Positions 27,448-36,148 of a stretch of DNA of 64,000 nucleotides are shown piece by piece. The notes beneath the pieces are model-generated. The model saw only the letters and a list, made by a program, of their open reading frames with translations, was not told where the DNA came from and did not search any database. Position numbers and translations under genes: made by a program. Source of the DNA: Calditrichota bacterium (GTDB lineage: Bacteria > Zhuqueibacterota > Zhuqueibacteria > Zhuqueibacterales > Geothermadaptataceae); NCBI GenBank assembly GCA_008501765.1, contig QQUE01000012.1, forward strand, positions 62,001-126,000, in the 5' to 3' direction. Each line of letters begins with the position of its first letter. Position 1 is the first letter of the stretch.

Positions 27448-27714
27448 CGATGCTCGAAATGTATTTAAAAATGCATGCTCATAAGTCAAATTTTTGTGAG
27501 AATAAATTCAGAATAAGATGCACAGGTCTACCAAATCAACGTGATATTGTAGTCTGCAAAACTGTGTTGTGCTAAATCCTGAATTTTAGGAAAGCTGAAG
27601 ATAAGAAAAAAAATAGCGGAGTGCAAGCAATCACCGACGACCAAACGAAATTGCTAATTAACGTGGGTTCGATGTAAGCTGTAACATTCTTTACCAAGCA
27701 TAATTAAAATAGAG

Positions 27715-27766
27715 CGAAGGCGTCTCGCCGAGCGTTTCGTGCGTTATCCTCGGCGGGACGCCTTCG
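27715..27766. repeat. 18-bp-arm hairpin repeat
   Basis: Arm CGAAGGCGTCTCGCCGAG (27715-27732) pairs with CTCGGCGGGACGCCTTCG (27749-27766) with one mismatch and a 16-base loop. There is no U-tract, so it is a repeat element rather than a simple terminator. A decayed relative is at 8163-8222. Confidence 0.75.
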
Positions 27767-27924
27767 GTCTATATCCTATAATTAATTCGTTTTGTCCCAA
27801 CTCGTCTTATATCGAACTCGCGTTAATTATTTCAGATTATGCCTGGCAAACTAATGAAGTTTAAAGCTTAATTTTGTGAGTTGCGCTTAGTGATGCATTC
27901 GCTTTTTAATTGGACAAAAAAGTT

Positions 27925-27984
27925 CGTAGCTCAGAGCGTGCTCTGTCTGCAAAAATGTGTTTTCAGAGCAAGCTCTGAACTACG
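27925..27984. repeat. Inverted-repeat element, copy 1 (CAGAGCAAGCTCTG family)
   Basis: CGTAG plus TCAGAGCGTGCTCTG on the left pairs with CAGAGCAAGCTCTGA plus CTACG on the right. Each arm is itself nearly palindromic. A second copy is at 57523-57582. Similarity between the copies extends right of the arms to an ACATTTnTAAACTTGAA motif. Confidence 0.8.
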
Positions 27985-28096
27985 AGCTTATGCTCAAATT
28001 ATTAAAAGTGAACCATCCACATTTCTAAACTTGAAAGACAACTAAACGTCACCCGAACTACAATCTCACTTTTAAAACAACCACCCCATCAAGCCA

Positions 28097-29581
28097 TTAA
28101 CCGGGAAACGGGTGCGCACTAACGACGGCCAATTTTAAAACTTCCGTCAATTCTTCAAAACTGACGCCATCATCCGGATAGCTGGCCATGTTCAAATGAA
28201 TATCGAGATCGTATTCCAGCCGGGAGAGCGACTTCAACAGGCGGTTTGCGAGAATCCTGGCCATCCGGTACGGCGTTTCCGGCAGCGCAATGCGCAGCTC
28301 ATTTGGCGAGGCAATGGTGATCAAATCGTGCTGGCGCAATATTTCCCGTAGTTTGAAGATCATTTTTTCTAGTAATTCTTTGTAGGCGTCAAAATCCAGG
28401 TCTGTTGTCAAATCGCTTATTTTAAAATGAAAGGCTAAAATAGTGAGGCAATTTTCCGACTCACCGGCATCGTCAATGCATTTTTCGGCTTCCCGGCAAA
28501 AACTATCGCTATCAACAACATGTAATTTCTGCGATTTTATCAGCGCTTCGATATCGTTTTGCGCGAATTTCAGTTTAAGTGGGGGCCCCGGCAAGCTGGC
28601 TTTTTCAAACATATCCTGAATGAGTTTGTAGGAATAGATTTTCCGCACCGGTGCGGAAGCCATATCAAAAAGTTTGTTGCAATTCATACAGCGGCAATTG
28701 ACAATCGGTTCTGTAAATTGCCCCTTGCATTCGTTGCACACACACATGGCAGAGGTGCTTTCATCGTAATCCAGATTCTTGCGCTGTAGAAATTCCAGAC
28801 AATGAGGGCACCGCAGTCCTTTCTCCGTCCGGAATTTGTTTTCCAGGCTGCGATGATTGCAGCGGTCGCAGGTGAGCATTTTCATAGCATCAATATCAGC
28901 GGCATTGCATTGTGGGCAGATTTCCCGAAAATTTAAATCGTGATGGCCGCAATCGGGACACATGTGAATAGCATCATGAAATACCCGCTCCAGCGCACCT
29001 GCTTTTGCCATACTTTCAAGAATGTAAATTTCTCCGCCAACTTCTTCGGGGCGAAGAATTTGTGCTGCTTCGGGATATTCGTAGCCCAATTTTGCAATGC
29101 GGTGGACGCCGGGAACAAGCGTACGAATGCCATGCTCGTTCATAAATTTCAGCAATCTAACCTGGCTGGGCAAAGCCGCATCTTTCCCTGCCTGAATTTT
29201 CACATCGTAAAATGCGAGAATATTTTCCACATGTTTTCGCAGCTCATCCTCATCAAATGGTTTGGCCAAATAATCCATAACGCCAAGGCGTAATCCCATC
29301 AGACGATCGTCTTCAAGTTCATTTTTATTGGTTAAAACAATAACCGGGAGAAAGCGCCACTCTGAATTTTCCTTCACCTGTTCAAGGAAGCTGTAAGCTG
29401 TTGAATCTGACAATTGCGAGGAAAGTATTATCAGGTCTGGCACACCGCGTTCGAGCGCTATCTGCCCCTCGGCGGCATTTCTGGCCAATGTCACACAATA
29501 ATCACAATTTTCCAGTATTTTCTGTGTACGCGTTAAAAGCATTGTGTCATCGTCAATCAGCAGAATATTTTTTTGCGCCAT
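28097..29581 (-). CDS. Receiver-TackOD1-degenerate GGDEF regulator lacking the phosphoacceptor Asp
   Basis: 494 residues from the ATG at 29579-29581 (GAGGG upstream). The N-terminal receiver keeps the acidic cluster (Asp10-12), the switch Thr (VIVLTNK) and Lys (YLAKPFD). The phosphoacceptor position reads Ser (PDLIILSSQ, ~residue 54). The middle (~200-320) has repeated CxxC pairs (MCPDCGHHDLNFREICPQC, TCDRCNHRS, CPHCLEFL, CMNCNKLF) and matches the TackOD1 zinc-binding output domain. The C-terminal ~130 residues resemble a GGDEF fold but carry SPNEL where GGDEF should be, so cyclase activity is unlikely. It is the last gene of the signalling operon, 44 bases after the histidine kinase. Role: probably a protein-binding regulator. 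Confidence 0.82.
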   Translation of the reverse strand: MAQKNILLIDDDTMLLTRTQKILENCDYCVTLARNAAEGQIALERGVPDLIILSSQLSDSTAYSFLEQVKENSEWRFLPVIVLTNKNELEDDRLMGLRLGVMDYLAKPFDEDELRKHVENILAFYDVKIQAGKDAALPSQVRLLKFMNEHGIRTLVPGVHRIAKLGYEYPEAAQILRPEEVGGEIYILESMAKAGALERVFHDAIHMCPDCGHHDLNFREICPQCNAADIDAMKMLTCDRCNHRSLENKFRTEKGLRCPHCLEFLQRKNLDYDESTSAMCVCNECKGQFTEPIVNCRCMNCNKLFDMASAPVRKIYSYKLIQDMFEKASLPGPPLKLKFAQNDIEALIKSQKLHVVDSDSFCREAEKCIDDAGESENCLTILAFHFKISDLTTDLDFDAYKELLEKMIFKLREILRQHDLITIASPNELRIALPETPYRMARILANRLLKSLSRLEYDLDIHLNMASYPDDGVSFEELTEVLKLAVVSAHPFPG

Positions 29582-29625
29582 AAATCCCTCATTATTTCTT
29601 GACTGCAAATCAAGTTAAAATGTCG

Positions 29626-30735
29626 TCAGTGTGGCATCTTTTCGGAAGATGTCATGTCGACTTTTGTTTTTTCCCGGCGAGGATTCCTTGGAAGTTTAAA
29701 ACTTATTTTAAACCACTTTTTCGCTTCCGATTGTGCCCAAATGTTACCATCATGCGCTTTAATAATACATTTCGTATTAAAAAGTCCAAGTCCTGTACCA
29801 CGAGGTAAATTGGGGTCTTTGTTGGCACCTTGAGAAAATTTGTCAAAAATAGTTTCGATTCTCTTTTTCGAAATCCCACAACCTGTATTTTTGATGGAAA
29901 ATAAATACCCATCCTCTAATTCTTCCACTTCGTAGGAAATTGTGGAATGGGGTTTCCCGTATTTTACCGCATTGCTGAAAACATTCGTAAAAACCACTTT
30001 CAGCAAATCCAGATCGCCAACTAATCCCATATGTTCTTTTGTTGCAGCCGATTTTTGATCGATTTTCATATCTTTCAGGCTCAACTGGCCTGTAAGTTCA
30101 GTCAATACAGGCTGTAACAGATCTTTATCCACATCGATTTCCTGCCAATGAATCAGCAATTCGCCATTTTCAATTTTGGAGAGATCGAGATAGTTTTTAA
30201 TCATATCAATCAAGTTTCGTGATACGCGCGTAATCACCTGAACACCGTTTAATTGCTCCACATTCAATTTGCCCAGATATCCTTCTTCGAGCAATTCGGC
30301 GAAGCCAAGAATGGAGACGAGCGGGCTGCGTAATTCATGGGAAACGAAACCCAGCATATTGAGATAATACGCATTGAGCTGTTTCAGATTTTCATTGTTA
30401 TCGCTCATCTTCTGATATAAATTATCGAGCTCCTGATTACGAGACTTTAATTGGAGCTGCATTTCTGCATTATCTCGCAAAACTTCGGCGAGTTGAGAAT
30501 ACATCAAGAGAGCCTTAACTTTTTCCCTCTCCATCAAATCTGAAATATTTGCCGGTTTTTCATCAAGCTGAGCCCCGGAAAGATCAGTCAGCCGCCTTTC
30601 ATATTCTGCGAGAAGAGAATCGAGCATTTTATCCGGGTCCTTTGTCTTTTGCAGCAGCTCAATACTTTTTTTGTGCAATTGACTCAACTCGGCAATCATG
30701 ATCTGCAATTCAGTTTGTTTATCTTTTTGATTCAT
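29626..30735 (-). CDS. Soluble sensor histidine kinase
   Basis: 369 residues with no membrane helix or PAS domain. An N-terminal helical, coiled-coil-like region (1-125) is followed by HisKA with His133 in FVSHELRSPL, then HATPase_c. The latter has N box TNVFSNAVKYG, G1 NTGCGISKKR, F box IFDKFSQG and G2 RGTGLGLF. All catalytic motifs look intact. The N-terminal helices probably receive a signal from a partner protein. It sits between the PilB-type ATPase and the atypical receiver protein on one transcript. Because neighbouring receivers lack the Asp, its phosphotransfer partner may be elsewhere. Confidence 0.92.
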   Translation of the reverse strand: MNQKDKQTELQIMIAELSQLHKKSIELLQKTKDPDKMLDSLLAEYERRLTDLSGAQLDEKPANISDLMEREKVKALLMYSQLAEVLRDNAEMQLQLKSRNQELDNLYQKMSDNNENLKQLNAYYLNMLGFVSHELRSPLVSILGFAELLEEGYLGKLNVEQLNGVQVITRVSRNLIDMIKNYLDLSKIENGELLIHWQEIDVDKDLLQPVLTELTGQLSLKDMKIDQKSAATKEHMGLVGDLDLLKVVFTNVFSNAVKYGKPHSTISYEVEELEDGYLFSIKNTGCGISKKRIETIFDKFSQGANKDPNLPRGTGLGLFNTKCIIKAHDGNIWAQSEAKKWFKISFKLPRNPRREKTKVDMTSSEKMPH

Positions 30736-30768
30736 AATTCCAATTTATTCTCTTTTTTTGGCGCGTGT

Positions 30769-32451
30769 TTAAGTTACGCGTAATACTTCTTCGATTGTTG
30801 TCGTACCATCGAAAGCTTTTCTCAAACCATCATGCCGTAATAAGGCCATGCCACTTTTGACGGCATATTTCCGGATATCCTCTTCCGGCGCCTTGTCCAG
30901 AACTTTCCGCCGGATATTCGAATCAAAAAGCAGAAGTTCATGTATACCGGTTCGACCGATATATCCGGTTTTTTTGCATTCGCGGCAGCCGGCACCGCGG
31001 TATAATTTGATAGAATTATCACGCAATTTATAATTATTCTCTTTTAGATGGCGCAATCCTTCCGTGTCTTCCACTTTGCAGTGCGGGCAGACCCTGCGGA
31101 CGAGCCGTTGCGCCAAAATTCCGATTACCGAAGAAGCAAGCAAAAATGGCTCAACTTCCATATCCATCAGACGAAAAATACCGCTCACCGCATCATTGGT
31201 GTGCAATGTTGATAAAACCAAATGCCCCGTCATCGCGCTGCGAATGGCAATATCAGCAGTTTCCGAATCGCGAATTTCCCCGACCATTATTACATCGGGG
31301 TCCTGCCGCAAGATGGAGCGCAAGGCACCGGCAAAAGTCAATCCCACCTTAAAATTAACCTGAACCTGATTGATCAACGGAAATTTATATTCAACCGGGT
31401 TCTCGATGGTGACGATGTTTTTATGAATTGAATTGATCGTATTGAGTACCGAATAAAGCGTTGTGGTTTTGCCGCTGCCGGTCGGGCCGGTTATCAGAAT
31501 TATTCCTTCCGGTTTCCGAATCGCTTTATCCCAGAGTTGCAAGGTGCGTGGTTGAAATCCGAGATCAGCTAATTTCAACTCGGCATTTCGAGGATCGAGA
31601 ATTCGCAACACAACTTTTTCGCCGTGCACAGTCGGCAAAATCGAAACCCGTAAATCCAGCTCATCGCGCACAATTTTCACTCTGAACCGGCCATCCTGCG
31701 GCACTCTTTTTTCTGAGACATCGAGTTCAGCGAGCACTTTTATGCGCGAGACCACCATCGGCGCAATTTTCTTCGGCGGTGTTGAAAATGGATGTAAAAC
31801 ACCGTCGATGCGATAGCGAATGCGAAACTCTTTTTCTTCCATTTCCATGTGAATATCGCTGGCTTTTTCCCGGATCGCCTGCGAAATTATTACGTTGACA
31901 AAGTTGATGATGGACGCTTCATCGGTGGCGTCAAGATTTGTTTCGTTGTCGGTATCCTCATTCAGCTCAACCACACTGTCTTCTTTAAAACTCGTCACCA
32001 TGCGGTCAAGATAGGCGGCCATGCTATAATATTTTTTGATCGCCGTTTCGATATCCTTTTCAGCAGCCAGCACTTCCTGGATATTTAATTTGGTGTGGTA
32101 GCGGACTGCATCCATCGCCTTCAGATCGAGCGGGTCGGACATCGCCAGCGTGAGCATGTCATCGACGAGGAAAAGCGGGATAATATTGTAGCGTTGCGCC
32201 AGTTCCATCGGGATTGACTTAACGATCGCCGGATCAATACTGTAAGCCCCAATTTTTACAACCGGTAAATCAAATTTTTCGCTGAGTGCATCCAGTAAAA
32301 AAGATTCGGTGATCCAGCCCTGCTTGATCATTATTCGTCCGAATTGATCCCCGGTGCGCTTTTGAATTTCCAGCGCGCTTTCGATCTGCTGGTCTGTGAT
32401 CAGGCCTCTGCTCTGGAGAATTTCTCCCAATTTTCGATAGCGGTTATTCAT
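30769..32451 (-). CDS. PilB/GspE-family secretion/pilus assembly ATPase
   Basis: 560 residues from ATG 32449-32451. A GTG at 32472 that overlaps the previous gene is an alternative. The N-terminal T2SSE_N/MshEN domain (LGEILQSRGLITDQQIESAL) can bind cyclic di-GMP in relatives. The ATPase core has the Asp box region (SDIHMEMEEKEFRIRYRIDG), Walker A GPTGSGKTTT, Walker B PDVIMVGEIRDSETA and a His box around STLHTNDA. A tetracysteine zinc motif follows (CPHC, then CREC). The protein powers type IV pilus extension or type II secretion. No other pilus or secretion gene is adjacent. Instead it lies in a signalling operon. Confidence 0.93.
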   Translation of the reverse strand: MNNRYRKLGEILQSRGLITDQQIESALEIQKRTGDQFGRIMIKQGWITESFLLDALSEKFDLPVVKIGAYSIDPAIVKSIPMELAQRYNIIPLFLVDDMLTLAMSDPLDLKAMDAVRYHTKLNIQEVLAAEKDIETAIKKYYSMAAYLDRMVTSFKEDSVVELNEDTDNETNLDATDEASIINFVNVIISQAIREKASDIHMEMEEKEFRIRYRIDGVLHPFSTPPKKIAPMVVSRIKVLAELDVSEKRVPQDGRFRVKIVRDELDLRVSILPTVHGEKVVLRILDPRNAELKLADLGFQPRTLQLWDKAIRKPEGIILITGPTGSGKTTTLYSVLNTINSIHKNIVTIENPVEYKFPLINQVQVNFKVGLTFAGALRSILRQDPDVIMVGEIRDSETADIAIRSAMTGHLVLSTLHTNDAVSGIFRLMDMEVEPFLLASSVIGILAQRLVRRVCPHCKVEDTEGLRHLKENNYKLRDNSIKLYRGAGCRECKKTGYIGRTGIHELLLFDSNIRRKVLDKAPEEDIRKYAVKSGMALLRHDGLRKAFDGTTTIEEVLRVT

Positions 32452-32456
32452 CGATT

Positions 32457-32930
32457 TTAATGGAGCTCCCACCAGATATTTGAGTCCAAATCTTCGGGTG
32501 TGTCCTCACTAAGAGTGGGAATATGGCAATACGGCCAAACCTGCAGCGGGATTTGCAACAGGTCAAAATAATTTTGCATCCGGCGTAAATTCAGTTCCAA
32601 TTTTAAAGGCGAGGGGATGAAACCGGCGATGCCGGCGGCATAGGCATCTTGCAACTCCTCGGGATCAATATCATCGCACAACAATAAAATTGGCGGCAAA
32701 TTTTCTGAATCGCCACGCTCCTTAAAATCGCTAACCAGTGGCCCAATAAACCGAATAGAATCAGTTAAGCAGAGCAGCGGTGAATCGAACCTTGTTTTAG
32801 CCTCAATCAGATAATCTGCAACGTTTTTATAAACCAGTATTTCCGCACCAACGGCAGCGCGGTAAAAAATTTGTTTGGCCGAAAAAATTTCTTCATCCGA
32901 ACGTAAAAACAGAATAATTTGATTTCTCAA
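32457..32930 (-). CDS. Degenerate receiver-like protein
   Basis: 157 residues starting at TTG (32928-32930) with AAGGA upstream. No in-frame ATG occurs before the end of the domain. The fold pattern is that of a CheY-like domain: alternating strands IILFLRS, LLCLTDS, PILLLCDD, GIAGFIPSPLK. The acidic pair after strand 1 is gone, and the phosphoacceptor position reads Thr with an Asp next to it. A family-like C-terminal LRRMQNYFDLL helix is present. It is likely a non-phosphorylated protein-protein adaptor for the PilB-type ATPase encoded 5 bases downstream. Remote receiver homology is inferred. Confidence 0.6.
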   Translation of the reverse strand: MRNQIILFLRSDEEIFSAKQIFYRAAVGAEILVYKNVADYLIEAKTRFDSPLLCLTDSIRFIGPLVSDFKERGDSENLPPILLLCDDIDPEELQDAYAAGIAGFIPSPLKLELNLRRMQNYFDLLQIPLQVWPYCHIPTLSEDTPEDLDSNIWWELH

Positions 32931-32950
32931 AATTCCTTCTTTTTTTTAAT

Positions 32951-33817
32951 TCAGGCAACAGATTGAAAAAAAGCAATTGCCGTAGTGAAATTTCGTTTAA
33001 CTTCCTGCATAATATCCGTATAACTATCGGCTCCCAATCCCAATTCACTTTTGACGAGTGAATCAATCGGTGGAACCAGGCTATCCCCCGCAAATCCAAG
33101 TCCTTCTTCGCGAACAAGGGCATCGGCAAGGTGAACAATGGTTACCAGTTTCTGATCGACTTCACTCATCTCCGGGGCATGGTGGTGGCGCAAAGCGTCT
33201 GTGAGGTGGGGGGGCAAATGCCATTTATCAACAAGCCAGCTGCCGATAAAAGCATGGGTTTCACCAATAATTTCACGTTCCGCATCAAACAGACACATGC
33301 CGCCGGCATCCGCCAGGGTCAGCGCTGAGAGAAAATCATCATGCGTGTACCTGTCAAAGACAACTTTACCGATATCATGAATCAGCCCGGCAATAAAAGC
33401 ATCTTCTTTTTTTGAATAATTAATTCGCGTCGCAATCACATTCGCTGTCATGGCCGCAGCGATCGAATGCTCCCAAAGTTTTTCACGTGTATATTCGAAA
33501 TTTTTCGGGAAAGAAGAATCCGTGCTAAACTCATCAAAAACAGCAATAGTCAACGCGACGTTGCGGATTGCCGAAAATCCCATAACCACTGTGGCCTGTG
33601 TCAGTGTCGCAATTTGCCGCGGCATGCCATAAAAGGGAGAATTGACAAGTTTTAGCACCTTGACCATCAGCGCGGGGTCCGTTCCAATTATTCGCGCAAT
33701 GTCAGGCGCTGTACTTTCCGGATTATCAACTGCGCTCAGCAATCGCATAATTACTTCCGGCAGTGTGGGTGATTCAATTTTTCCGTCCAGTATTTCTTGC
33801 AACTGTGGGCTAATCAT
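32951..33817 (-). CDS. HDOD-domain signalling protein
   Basis: 288 residues covering one HDOD domain: LPEVIMRLLSAVDNPESTAPDIARII, DPALMVKVLKLVNSPFYG, then AGLIHDIGKVVFD, where an HD pair is retained. HDOD proteins regulate motility, c-di-GMP and stress pathways through protein contacts, and most lack hydrolase activity. It is the first gene of the five-gene operon, followed 20 bases later by the degenerate receiver gene. AAAGGA lies directly before the ATG. Confidence 0.9.
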   Translation of the reverse strand: MISPQLQEILDGKIESPTLPEVIMRLLSAVDNPESTAPDIARIIGTDPALMVKVLKLVNSPFYGMPRQIATLTQATVVMGFSAIRNVALTIAVFDEFSTDSSFPKNFEYTREKLWEHSIAAAMTANVIATRINYSKKEDAFIAGLIHDIGKVVFDRYTHDDFLSALTLADAGGMCLFDAEREIIGETHAFIGSWLVDKWHLPPHLTDALRHHHAPEMSEVDQKLVTIVHLADALVREEGLGFAGDSLVPPIDSLVKSELGLGADSYTDIMQEVKRNFTTAIAFFQSVA

Positions 33818-34037
33818 TCCTTTTTCTTTCGCGGATTAATTTAAGTGCATCCCTTGTTACAGGGTAAATTCAATATTTACTTTAGTAGCAGTAGCATTTT
33901 TTCCCTATTAGACATCGGCCGCAAAATTTCACAAATCAACTTAATTTAAGAATTTTAACCAGATTAATATTATATTGCCAGCACCAGTTAGCCGGAAACA
34001 ATTTTAATCTTCGAAAACTGATTTTGTAATTTTTACC

Positions 34038-35534
34038 ATGACTAAAAATCCCATTTTTTCCAATCGTTTAATAATCATTTTTGCCACAGGTCTGGTAAAT
34101 TTATTGTGCTATTTCCAAATCGGTCAGATGGGGGATTTGCGGCAGCACATGCCGGTATTTTTTTTACGGCATTTCATATTGGCCGGGGCATTTCTTTTCC
34201 TGGTATTTTACCTTCGTAAAACCGAGTTTAGTTTGGCGGCGGGGCAAGCAAATAAATCTGAAAACAACAGCCAATGCTTATTAATACTTATTCTTTCCTA
34301 TTCTATAATTTATCGAATTCTTGTTTTATTCGATTACCCCTTTCTCACCGACGATATTTTCCGCTATATTTGGGACGGCCGTGTTTGGGGTGCTGGCATC
34401 AATCCTTTTCTATATGCGCCGAACGACCCAGCCTTGTTTCCGGTCCACGACACCGTGATTTATCCTCACGTCAATCATCCGCACATCCCGACAATTTATG
34501 CGCCTGTTCTGCAAATTTTATTTAGAATTACAGCCGGCATTTCGGCCTCTATTTTGGCGTTCAAAATACTCGTAACAATTTTCGATTTAGCCGTCATCAC
34601 CATCTTCCTGCACTTTTTGGCACGCTGGAAATTCCCACAAATCTGGATTCTCATTTATGCCTGGAATCCGCTGGTAATAATCGAGACCTCGGGCAGCGGG
34701 CATATCGACGGCATCGGGGTATTTTTTCTTTTGCTCAGTCTCCTTTTGTTCGAAAAGAAAAAAGAGATATTTTCCAGCATCGTTCTCGGCCTGGCGATTT
34801 TGGTCAAATTTATACCCCTCATTATTTTTCCATTCACCCTGCTGGCAAAAAGCCGGCGGCAACAATTGACGATGACAGCGACTCTGGCTGCAATTCTGCT
34901 CCTCGGATACGCCCCTTTCCTCGATGCTGGCACAGCACTATTTAAGGCCATGTTTATCTACGCTGAAAAATGGCGCTTTAACGACTCAATCTTTTTCATT
35001 ATTTATGAAATTTCAGATTTCATAATTCCGGAATCACTAGTAAAAACATACATTCAATTTAAGAATTTGACTGTCAACGCAGAAACGTTGCTCACATTCA
35101 GGCAGGATTTGATTCTGCTTATTTCCAAGGGTGTGCTGGGCGTATTTTTTCTGTATTTAATCGTGAGTTTATATCGCTGGCTGCAGAAATCCGGGGAGAT
35201 TACCAGCAGAAAATTGATGAAAGTTTGGTTCGTATTATTTGGCTCGCTGTGCCTGATAACCCCGACGTTGCATCCGTGGTATCTATTATGGATTTTACCG
35301 ATCACTATTTTTCATCGGGAGAAAGCCTGGTTAGTATTAAGCCTGACTATTGTTTGGAGTTATGAAATTGTCGCTCGCTACGCAACAACTGGAATTTGGC
35401 AGGAAAGCGGGTGGATAAAACTGGCGGTCTTCACACCGTTTTATGCGCTTTTGCTTTATGAAATATGGCAGCACAGAGTCACTATTGTAGCCATTTTAAA
35501 AGCTGGAATCCCCGCGAGGGCCTGCAAGAATTGA
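34038..35534 (+). CDS. Polytopic membrane glycosyltransferase (GT87/DUF2029-like)
   Basis: 498 residues with about ten to twelve hydrophobic helices. The short loop after the second or third helix carries the Asp pair TDDIFRYIWDGRVW typical of polyprenol-phosphate-sugar-dependent GT-C transferases. Later loops carry NPLVIIETSGSGHIDG and TPTLHPWYLLWILP. It probably moves a sugar from a lipid carrier onto a lipid or protein at the outer face of the inner membrane. It stands alone, divergent from the signalling operon. No clear ribosome-binding site is seen. Confidence 0.82.
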   Translation: MTKNPIFSNRLIIIFATGLVNLLCYFQIGQMGDLRQHMPVFFLRHFILAGAFLFLVFYLRKTEFSLAAGQANKSENNSQCLLILILSYSIIYRILVLFDYPFLTDDIFRYIWDGRVWGAGINPFLYAPNDPALFPVHDTVIYPHVNHPHIPTIYAPVLQILFRITAGISASILAFKILVTIFDLAVITIFLHFLARWKFPQIWILIYAWNPLVIIETSGSGHIDGIGVFFLLLSLLLFEKKKEIFSSIVLGLAILVKFIPLIIFPFTLLAKSRRQQLTMTATLAAILLLGYAPFLDAGTALFKAMFIYAEKWRFNDSIFFIIYEISDFIIPESLVKTYIQFKNLTVNAETLLTFRQDLILLISKGVLGVFFLYLIVSLYRWLQKSGEITSRKLMKVWFVLFGSLCLITPTLHPWYLLWILPITIFHREKAWLVLSLTIVWSYEIVARYATTGIWQESGWIKLAVFTPFYALLLYEIWQHRVTIVAILKAGIPARACKN

Positions 35535-35647
35535 TCGAAATTGCAGGTCATCTTTTTTGAGAATGCGCGCAGTTATACGATTATTGTTTATATTGATTCA
35601 AGTTAAAAAATCGTACATGTTTTAATAAATTTCTTGCAGCGCAGTTC

Positions 35648-35842
35648 CTAAAAAAACAATCCTTTAGCGATAAGGTAAGGTAAAAGCAGGTAAAGAAAGG
35701 AATCACGAATTAAATAAAAAATAATGATCGCAAGAACGACTTTCCAGCCCAGACTTTTAATAAATTCCTGTGCACCTTTTTCTTTAAATTCCTTTTTTAA
35801 TTCCTGAATTCTTTTAGGAATGAGAAATGTTTTAATCCACAT
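35648..35842 (-). CDS. Small membrane protein (64 aa), unknown
   Basis: An amphipathic, Lys-rich N-terminal half (IPKRIQELKKEFKEKGAQEF) is followed by one hydrophobic segment (WKVVLAIIIFYLIRDSFLYLLLPYLIA). The ATG has only a weak GAAGA site. It has no recognisable family. The compositional split and location in a gap with no opposing gene favour a real gene, but a chance frame cannot be excluded. Confidence 0.45.
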   Translation of the reverse strand: MWIKTFLIPKRIQELKKEFKEKGAQEFIKSLGWKVVLAIIIFYLIRDSFLYLLLPYLIAKGLFF

Positions 35843-36148
35843 AGCGTATATTTAATCTTCTTTATAATTTAATTTTCACAATACTCAACTAACGTGCGCT
35901 CGACATAAAGAAATTGCACTAATATATCAATATGTCGCCTCATTCCGGTTTTTGCAGCGCAAATTACCGGGGTCTCAAAGATTAATCCGAACAAAGATAA
36001 AGCGCTTTACCAGGGATATCCCGACATCGCATTGGCACGCGCGCCGGGATGACTTGCTTTATATTCATATTGTGCTTACATCGAAATCACGTTAAACTAA
36101 TAAAAATATTTCAAAACGATTCTTAAAATAGACGAAAATTCGAAAAAA
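35843..36148. other. Intergenic region, degenerate repeat-like DNA
   Basis: 306 bases without a gene. A segment at about 35937-36050 has CATTCCGG and CCGGGATGAC-like ends, resembling the decayed repeat near 7975-8047. Confidence 0.45.

Larger units (their letters stand above)
27448..28096. other. Intergenic region with two hairpin repeats
   Basis: 649 bases without a credible gene between YkgJ and the response-regulator gene, both minus strand. It holds the hairpins at 27715-27766 and 27925-27984, listed separately. The remainder is AT-rich. Confidence 0.6.

Noticed and set aside
27448-28096. CRISPR array
   Set aside because: The hairpins in this gap are single palindromic repeats. There is no series of equal repeats with unique spacers, and no cas gene occurs in the window.
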